Shown here: one piece after another, positions 6,549 to 10,481 of the stretch
Layout: every line of letters begins with the position of its first letter
Position numbering within the stretch: the first letter of the stretch is position 1
Source of the DNA: an uncultured Eubacteriales bacterium
Lineage (GTDB): Bacteria; Bacillota; Clostridia; Peptostreptococcales; Anaerovoracaceae
DNA length: 10,481 nt
Assembly (NCBI GenBank): GCA_902797195.1
Contig: CADBRY010000093.1
Coordinates: forward strand, 1 to 10,481
Direction: 5' to 3'
The notes under the pieces: generated by a model
Database searches by the model: none
Told to the model about the DNA's origin: nothing
Seen by the model: the letters and a program-made list of their open reading frames with translations, nothing else
Made by a program: the position numbers and the translations under genes

Positions 6549-8810
6549 TCACACCTCCTCTCTGAAGTTGCCCATGGCCGTTTTCTTAAACAGCTTCTGG
6601 GAGAACCACGTTGATATCATTATTGCCATGAATGCGGTGAGTCCATAAAGTATGAAGAAGTCCCGCATCGCCAGATAGTCCACAAGAGTTTTCAGATACT
6701 CTATATTTATGTATCCCTGCTTGACCAGGAATACTACGGCCAGGAATATTGCAAAGGCAATGTTCATCACAAGGAACACTTCTATATTCAGAATGCTCCT
6801 CAGGTGGTTCTTGGCCATTCCCAGCATCCTTAAAATGCTGAAGTATACCGTCCTGGATCTGAGTATCAGTCCCGCAACCAGATAGGATATGGCAAATATG
6901 GCTGCTATTATAAGTATGGTTATTGGGACTTTGATCATGGACTGAACGTCCTGTCCCTCTATGGCTACCGTATCCTTAAGGGGCAGAGTCTGGTATCCCA
7001 GTCTCTTTATGGCTTCGTTTGTTTCCTGCAGTTCCTTGAGATCGGAAACGAATACGGAGCACTGATAGTTGCCTTTGTTGAAGAGCTCATCAAAGTCATC
7101 CGGGTTGATGAATGTGGCTCCCACATAAAGATCGTAGTCTGAGTTTCCGGTCTTTTTCTCAAAGGTCTTATCGTTGTAAGTGTCGGCAATTGTCAGGTCG
7201 ATGCTGTCCTTGAAGAACATATTCTCCACCCTGACATTTATTGTCTTTCCCTTTGCCTTTGAAACCGGCTGGGTGGCGCTCTCTATATCCATTTCGTCCT
7301 GATTGCTTTGGGTTATGTAGAAGTTCTCCACTTCTTCCGTCATGACCGCGGTACCCTTCTCGACTTTGTCCGATACCATGATCCTGTACATGGGATCGCC
7401 CTGGTTGTAATCCATGTCCTTGCCGTTTATGGTGGTGGTCACTCTGCTTCCCGTGCTGTATGCGGTCTCAAGCAGCTGACTGATCTTGTCATCATTCATA
7501 TAAAGGTCCCCCGCATAGCTGTAGCTGTCCTCTTCATTTCTCAGAACGGCTCCAACTATCTTGACCTTCACTTCATCCTCATCGTTGACCATTACGTTGA
7601 ACTCCTGGTCCAGGATGGAATCGATCATATCTCTGGAGAATGCGTACTCATCGTCCTGCCCGGCTATGATAACTTCATCGTCCGCTTCCGGCATCCTTCC
7701 CGCCGTAAGCTTTCCCCGGAATTCGTTGAGAGATCTTGGATATGTTTCGTAGGAAAAGATTTCGTTCTCCACAAAGAGAGAAGTGTCCAAAAGAATATCG
7801 TTCATAACGACGGATTCCACATTCCCCACGTTTGAAAGGGCGTTGTAATCGTCCTGATTGAACTCGGCTCCATCCTGCTTTTTCAGAACGATACGATTAT
7901 CCGAGTAGTTCATAAAGTAGGAATTATACCCGCCCAGATTGCTCTGATACTTTTCATTTACAAAGGTCGTATACTGAGATGCCACCGCGAATACCATGAA
8001 GAGAAATACTATCAGAAGCAGCAGGAATTTATAGAAGATATTGAAGGTGTTTCTGAATCCCAGCCTCAGCCTGCTGATAGGAGAAATGTTTCCCGCCTTC
8101 TGCAGCCCCCACTTGCCCCCGTAGGTGGCATTGGTCCTGAAGTCCACATTCTCGATCACCTTTCCGTCGTGCATCTTGACTCTGCGGGTGGCGTATTGTC
8201 TGAACTGATCGTAGTTGTGGGTTACAACTATAACCAGTTTATCCTTGGATATCTCACTTAAAAGCTGGGCTATCCCTTCGGCGGATTCGCTATCCAGATT
8301 GCCCGTAGGTTCGTCGGCGACTATGATGTCCGTATCTTTGGCCAGAGCTCTTGCTATGGAGACTCTCTGCCTCTGTCCGCCCGACAGCTTTGATACCTTG
8401 GTGTTCTTAAATGAGGAAAGACCAACGCGATCGATTATCTCGCTGACTCGTCTCCTTATTTCCTTGCTTTTATACCCGTTGATGAGAAGTATCAGCTCCA
8501 CGTTCTGATATACGGTATAGCTGTTTATCAGATTGTAATGCTGAAATATGTTTCCTATGTATTTTTTTCTGTATTTCTCAAAGTCCGCCGCAAGGTAGTG
8601 ACTCGTCTCCTGCCCGTCGATGAACATTTCTCCTTCTTCATAGGAGTCCAGTCCGGATATGACATTGAGAAGGGTCGTTTTACCGCTTCCGGATTCACCC
8701 GTGATAACGACAAATTCTCCAAGATCAAATTCCAGATTGACCTTGGAGATTCCGCTGGCTATAAGCCCCTTGCTGTAATAAAACTTTGAAACATTGCGTA
8801 GTTGTATCAT
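6549..8810 (-). CDS. Fused ABC ATPase/permease, MacB-like (first subunit)
   Basis: A 753-residue protein with the same order of parts as its downstream neighbour but clearly diverged in sequence. The ATPase domain has Walker A GESGSGKTT (38-46), Q-loop Gln90, signature LSGGQ (142-146), Walker B DIIVADE (161-167) and H-loop His198, all intact, so it should hydrolyse ATP. TM1 lies at about 260-278, directly after a basic linker. An acidic, beta-rich extracytoplasmic domain of about 345 residues follows, then three helices at about 628-650, 676-697 and 717-738. This is the MacB-type architecture (ATPase, one helix, large outer domain, three helices). The ATG at 8810 is 12 bases past the lipoprotein stop and has no strong ribosome binding site, which suggests re-initiation by coupling. 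Both proteins have complete ATPase motifs, so a heterodimer with two active sites is plausible. Known family roles include export of peptides, antibiotics or lipoproteins, and peptide sensing. None is indicated directly here. Confidence 0.9.
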   Translation of the reverse strand: MIQLRNVSKFYYSKGLIASGISKVNLEFDLGEFVVITGESGSGKTTLLNVISGLDSYEEGEMFIDGQETSHYLAADFEKYRKKYIGNIFQHYNLINSYTVYQNVELILLINGYKSKEIRRRVSEIIDRVGLSSFKNTKVSKLSGGQRQRVSIARALAKDTDIIVADEPTGNLDSESAEGIAQLLSEISKDKLVIVVTHNYDQFRQYATRRVKMHDGKVIENVDFRTNATYGGKWGLQKAGNISPISRLRLGFRNTFNIFYKFLLLLIVFLFMVFAVASQYTTFVNEKYQSNLGGYNSYFMNYSDNRIVLKKQDGAEFNQDDYNALSNVGNVESVVMNDILLDTSLFVENEIFSYETYPRSLNEFRGKLTAGRMPEADDEVIIAGQDDEYAFSRDMIDSILDQEFNVMVNDEDEVKVKIVGAVLRNEEDSYSYAGDLYMNDDKISQLLETAYSTGSRVTTTINGKDMDYNQGDPMYRIMVSDKVEKGTAVMTEEVENFYITQSNQDEMDIESATQPVSKAKGKTINVRVENMFFKDSIDLTIADTYNDKTFEKKTGNSDYDLYVGATFINPDDFDELFNKGNYQCSVFVSDLKELQETNEAIKRLGYQTLPLKDTVAIEGQDVQSMIKVPITILIIAAIFAISYLVAGLILRSRTVYFSILRMLGMAKNHLRSILNIEVFLVMNIAFAIFLAVVFLVKQGYINIEYLKTLVDYLAMRDFFILYGLTAFMAIMISTWFSQKLFKKTAMGNFREEV
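6554..6559 (-). promoter_or_regulatory. Ribosome binding site that decides the start of the second ABC gene
   Basis: AGGAGG on the minus strand lies inside the last codons of the upstream ABC gene. It is seven bases from GTG 6546 and only one base from GTG 6552, which favours 6546 as the true start. Confidence 0.7.
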
Positions 8811-8822
8811 ACTATGACCGCA

Positions 8823-9527
8823 TCACATTCCCGCCATGACCTCATCCAGATCTGCCGGATTCATGGGGTTGATGCTCTCTGCTCCTTCCCTAAGCTTATC
8901 GTATTCCTCGTTGTAGTCTGCAGCAAGCGCCGTTGCTCCGTCGATAGAGAAGTTTACAAGCTCTTCTCTTGCCGGAGTATCGTTTTCACCATTTGTGGAT
9001 GCACTCATATTCTTTTCTACTGCGGCTCCATCGACAACGGTCACAACGGTGATGTTTTCATTTACCCACTCGTTTGTTGAGTTGAACAGTACCAGGGAAA
9101 CAGGATTTTTCTTTTCATTGAGAAGCACCTCATATCCTGCGCTGGTCTGCCCATACTGGATCCCGATGTTACCTGTAAATATGCTTTCGGCCTTCTTGCC
9201 TTTCACGGCGAAGATCTCCGCCTTCATATCGTGGATAGTCACCAGCTCAGGTTTGCCGTCTCCATCCATATCAACAGCCTTGGCGTATGTGACTCCTTTG
9301 CCGTCCGCCGATCCTCTACCATACTGTTCTATCATACTCTGAAGCTGAGTTTTGAGCGGGTCGGTTTCTTTTGGTGCCTGTGTTGTTGTTGTCTCCTCTG
9401 TAGCCTCTGTCTCTGTGGGTGCAGGCTCCGATTCATTCTCGTCATCTCCGCAGCCTGCAACAAATATCACCATGGCCACAGCCATAGATGCTACAAGAGT
9501 TAATAACACTGCCTTTTTCAACTTCAT
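8823..9527 (-). CDS. Secreted lipoprotein with a DxDGDG calcium-type motif, first gene of the ABC operon
   Basis: A predicted surface lipoprotein of 234 residues. A charged start (MKLKK) and a hydrophobic stretch lead to the lipobox VAGC, with Cys26 as the lipid-modified residue. Residues 27-56 form a Thr/Glu/Pro linker. A compact domain follows, starting near residue 57, with DMDGDGKPEL (86-95); Asp86, Asp88, Asp90 and Glu94 are spaced as in calcium-binding loops of FG-GAP/VCBS and dockerin-like repeats. Only one such motif is present. I do not recognise the family beyond this. The start is ATG 9527: AGGAGG at 9541-9536 sits eight bases upstream. The in-frame ATG at 9545 would place that site inside the coding sequence, so it is rejected. 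The gene stops 12 bases before the first ABC gene, so it probably serves that transporter, for example as a ligand-capturing or regulatory partner at the membrane surface. That role is inference. Confidence 0.82.
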   Translation of the reverse strand: MKLKKAVLLTLVASMAVAMVIFVAGCGDDENESEPAPTETEATEETTTTQAPKETDPLKTQLQSMIEQYGRGSADGKGVTYAKAVDMDGDGKPELVTIHDMKAEIFAVKGKKAESIFTGNIGIQYGQTSAGYEVLLNEKKNPVSLVLFNSTNEWVNENITVVTVVDGAAVEKNMSASTNGENDTPAREELVNFSIDGATALAADYNEEYDKLREGAESINPMNPADLDEVMAGM

Positions 9528-9535
9528 ACTAATTT

Positions 9536-9541
9536 CCTCCT
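9536..9541 (-). promoter_or_regulatory. Ribosome binding site that decides the lipoprotein start
   Basis: A full AGGAGG on the minus strand, eight bases before ATG 9527. It overlaps the codons that would follow ATG 9545 and so excludes that earlier start. Confidence 0.8.
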
Positions 9542-9585
9542 GCATATATACTTAATCTCTCTCCCTTTATCTCACACCTGCGAAG

Positions 9586-9614
9586 ATTGTATCATGTATT
9601 TACATATTATGCAA
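9586..9614 (-). promoter_or_regulatory. Putative extended -10 promoter of the lipoprotein/ABC/DUF308 operon
   Basis: Minus-strand TACAAT (9591-9586) is preceded by TG with one base between (9594-9592), the same extended -10 arrangement as the gltX promoter. TTGCAT (9614-9609) lies 17 bases upstream and matches only the first three bases of the -35 consensus. The leader to ATG 9527 would be about 50 bases. A GC-rich hairpin-capable stretch (9621-9646) and the 32-bp repeat array lie directly upstream. Confidence 0.5.
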
Positions 9615-9633
9615 TAATTTCCAAGGCCGCCCC

Positions 9634-9748
9634 GGCGGGGGTTTGGCACTGGCCGGAGGGGGGTAGGTTGGCCGGGCTTTGCCTCTCGAGGGCGTTCGAT
9701 TGGCCGGATCTGACCTCTCGAGGGGGTTCGGTTGGCCGGATCTGACCT
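9634..9748. repeat. GC-rich array of degenerate 32-bp tandem repeats
   Basis: Unit A is 9668-9699 and unit B 9700-9731, each 32 bp with 25 identical positions. Unit C (9732-9748) repeats the first 17 bases of B exactly. All start TTGGCCGG, and A and B carry CCTCTCGAGGG in the middle. Shorter degenerate copies lie to the left: one around 9651-9667 lacks roughly the middle 12-13 bases, and one near 9634-9646 keeps only the G-rich end. There are no unique spacers, so this is not a CRISPR array. No reading frame is convincing. The GC content contrasts sharply with the AT-rich sequence that follows. Confidence 0.75.
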
Positions 9749-9947
9749 AAAACTGTGAATAAATCGGCATTTCAGAGCGCTTATTCATATTATTTCTAAC
9801 AATAATTGTAAATAATGGATAAAATAGGGTTAAAATAGCCGGTTTTTTGGCATTTTTTGTAAAAACACGTCTCATCCACAAGCTATTTACACCAAAAAAT
9901 ATGAATTTTGGGCAATTTTTGTCCATTTATTCATAGTTTATTCATAA
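9749..9947. other. AT-rich non-coding stretch with DnaA-box-like 9-mers
   Basis: No gene is visible. TTATTCACA, matching the DnaA-box consensus TTATNCACA, lies on the minus strand at 9762-9754. TTATTCATA, one base off consensus, occurs three times on the plus strand (9781-9789, 9927-9935, 9938-9946), the last two 11 bp apart. TCATCCACA (9872-9880) is also one base off. The first two sites form a TGAATAA/TTATTCA inverted repeat. They could be DnaA-related, operator sites of a lost regulator, or chance in AT-rich DNA. Confidence 0.4.
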
Positions 9948-10157
9948 TTAGGTATATCTAACCTCGCACTCGCTCTTGGGTACGCCGCACTGATTCCGCT
10001 TGTCAACATCAACAAGGACATGACCGAATATCTGCCAAGGGACTCAGCGATGCGTCACGGGCTGGATCTTATGAAGGCAGAGTTCGGTGACGAGACATCC
10101 ATCCATCCGGCAGATCTGCCGCATCCTGTCCCTCGGAAGTCGGCCGGGGGCAGTTAA
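9948..10157 (+). pseudogene. Remnant of an RND/MMPL-type membrane protein gene (N-terminal fragment)
   Basis: The frame is open from 9948 to the stop TAA at 10155-10157 but has no start codon at its 5' end; the first ATG is internal (10020). The translation runs through a hydrophobic stretch LALALGYAALIPLVNINKD into MTEYLPRDSAMRHGLDLMK and AEFGDETS. This pattern, the end of TM1 followed by an N-x-N-x-D-M-x-x-YLP-x-DS segment and a GLDLMK-x-EFG helix, is what I know from the first extracellular segment of RND/MMPL exporters, which are 700-1,000 residues long. After about 10110 the resemblance ends and the last 20 or so codons look like non-coding DNA. So about 50 residues survive, missing the start, the first part of TM1 and everything downstream. 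The alternative is a real 45-residue peptide from ATG 10020, which lacks a good ribosome binding site. Confidence 0.6.
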
Positions 10158-10159
10158 TG

Positions 10160-10201
10160 CGCGGAAGAATCACCACGCGCTGAAGCGCTGTGATTCTCGC
10201 G
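10160..10201. repeat. Long imperfect hairpin (H1)
   Basis: The arms 10160-10180 and 10185-10201 can form about 17 base pairs with small bulges, closed by a TGAA loop (10181-10184). No T-tract follows on either strand, so it does not look like an intrinsic terminator. Confidence 0.65.
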
Positions 10202-10204
10202 TTT

Positions 10205-10238
10205 GAACTGCGCGCCAAATCGTAGATTTGGGCAGTTC
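10205..10238. repeat. Long hairpin (H2)
   Basis: GAACTGC (10205-10211) pairs with GCAGTTC (10232-10238), and CCAAATC (10215-10221) pairs with GATTTGG (10225-10231). That gives 14 perfect pairs with a GCG bulge and a GTA loop. No T-tract follows on the plus strand, nor on the minus strand past its outer end. Confidence 0.7.
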
Positions 10239-10240
10239 AT

Positions 10241-10273
10241 AAAAAGAGGCGAATGCCCCCCCGCATTCGCCTC
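10241..10273 (-). terminator. Intrinsic terminator of the ferredoxin-domain gene (H3)
   Basis: GAGGCGAATGC (10246-10256) and GCATTCGCCTC (10263-10273) are perfect 11-bp complementary arms around a six-base homopolymer loop, C on the plus strand and G in the minus-strand transcript. On the minus strand the stem is followed at once by TTTTT (10245-10241). It lies about 29 bases past the stop of the minus-strand gene at the right edge. Confidence 0.88.
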
Positions 10274-10275
10274 AT

Positions 10276-10301
10276 GAACCGTTGCTTTTGCAACAGGGTT
10301 C
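10276..10301. repeat. Hairpin directly after the ferredoxin-domain stop codon (H4)
   Basis: GAACC (10276-10280) pairs with GGTTC (10297-10301), and GTTGC (10281-10285) with GCAAC (10290-10294), around a four-base loop and a two-base bulge. On the minus strand it starts immediately after the stop codon and precedes terminator H3. It may protect the mRNA end or be part of a double-hairpin terminator. Confidence 0.6.
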
Positions 10302-10481
10302 TTATTCGTAGTGTGCTTTGAGATTGAGGGATTTCTCCTTCTTCTTGTCCTTCTTGAACTTGATCTTGGAGGCATCCTTGGCATCGCGCTCAACGTTGCC
10401 CTTCTTATCTCTTACCTTCCACTTGATCTCTCCCGGAGTGATGCATTCCTGTACAGGACATACATTCAGGCAGAGGTGGCA
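10302..10481 (-). CDS. C-terminus of a 4Fe-4S ferredoxin-domain protein, possibly PreA-type dihydropyrimidine dehydrogenase subunit (partial)
   Basis: Only the last 59 residues are in the window; the gene enters from the right edge. They begin CHLCLNVCPVQEC, a C-x2-C-x3-C-P iron-sulfur cluster motif whose fourth ligand would come from another cysteine group upstream. A Lys-rich tail of about 40 residues follows, ending LKAHYE. The CPV-x2-CIT pattern near a C-terminus resembles the PreA subunit of NAD-dependent dihydropyrimidine dehydrogenase, which reduces uracil or thymine, or oxidises the dihydro forms, and ends in a two-cluster ferredoxin domain. Other ferredoxin-containing oxidoreductases end in a similar way, so the ferredoxin call is firm and the PreA call tentative. 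A clear terminator follows the stop. An NCS1 permease about 9 kb away would fit pyrimidine or hydantoin use, but proximity is the only link. Confidence 0.75.
   Translation of the reverse strand, partial: CHLCLNVCPVQECITPGEIKWKVRDKKGNVERDAKDASKIKFKKDKKKEKSLNLKAHYE

Noticed and set aside
5599..6648. Plus-strand open frame of 349 codons opposite the second ABC gene
   Set aside because: The minus strand there encodes all ATPase motifs in order. The plus-strand translation has no recognisable motif.
9528..9545. Upstream ATG 9545 as the lipoprotein start
   Set aside because: The six added residues are encoded by the AGGAGG ribosome binding site itself, which is well placed for ATG 9527. The signal peptide also fits better from 9527.
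9634..9748. CRISPR array
   Set aside because: The repeats are directly abutting with no unique spacers, they are degenerate, and no cas gene is present.
9832..9858. Plus-strand intrinsic terminator (AAAAT-GCC stem with GGC-ATTTT and a T-run)
   Set aside because: The stem has only three GC pairs and a bulge, and no plus-strand gene lies upstream for it to serve. In this AT-rich stretch it is likely chance.
10154..10393. Minus-strand open frame of 79 codons over the hairpins and the ferredoxin-gene end
   Set aside because: It runs through the terminator and hairpins and overlaps the ferredoxin C-terminus in another frame. Its composition fits a shadow.

Overview
The window looks like a chromosomal segment of a Gram-positive anaerobe of the Firmicutes, most likely a member of Clostridia. 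The reasons are strong AGGAGG-type ribosome binding sites, a lipoprotein signal with a short charged N-terminus, fused MacB-like ABC exporters of the kind common in Clostridia, and an intrinsic terminator with a T-tract. The genus cannot be fixed from the sequence.

Layout. Positions 1-1101 (minus) hold the N-terminal 367 residues of an NCS1-family nucleobase/hydantoin/allantoin-type transporter that runs off the left edge. A 261-bp AT-rich spacer with two divergent promoters separates it from gltX (1363-3153, plus), a glutamyl-tRNA synthetase. Facing gltX, with only 37 bp between the stop codons, is a block of four co-oriented minus-strand genes that reads from right to left: a lipoprotein (9527-8823), a fused ABC ATPase/permease (8810-6549), a second fused ABC ATPase/permease (6546-4096) and a six-TM DUF308/HdeD-like protein with a repetitive charged tail (4042-3191). 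The intergenic gaps are 12, 2 and 53 bp, and one promoter lies upstream of the lipoprotein, so this looks like a single operon. A reasonable model is a heterodimeric MacB-type (mechanotransmission) exporter or signalling complex with its own surface lipoprotein and an accessory membrane protein. The substrate is unknown.

The 774 bp between the lipoprotein start and the next gene (9528-10301) are unusual. They hold, in order, the operon promoter, a GC-rich array of degenerate 32-bp tandem repeats, a strongly AT-rich stretch with several DnaA-box-like 9-mers, a broken 5' fragment of an RND/MMPL-type membrane protein gene, and a run of four adjacent hairpins. One hairpin is a good intrinsic terminator for the gene at the right edge. 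That last gene (10302-10481, minus, partial) is the C-terminus of a 4Fe-4S ferredoxin-domain protein and could be a PreA-type dihydropyrimidine dehydrogenase subunit. With the NCS1 transporter at the other end this hints at pyrimidine or hydantoin metabolism in the neighbourhood, but the link is weak.

The most promising candidates for something undescribed are the four-gene lipoprotein/twin ABC/DUF308 operon and the mosaic non-coding region upstream of it.
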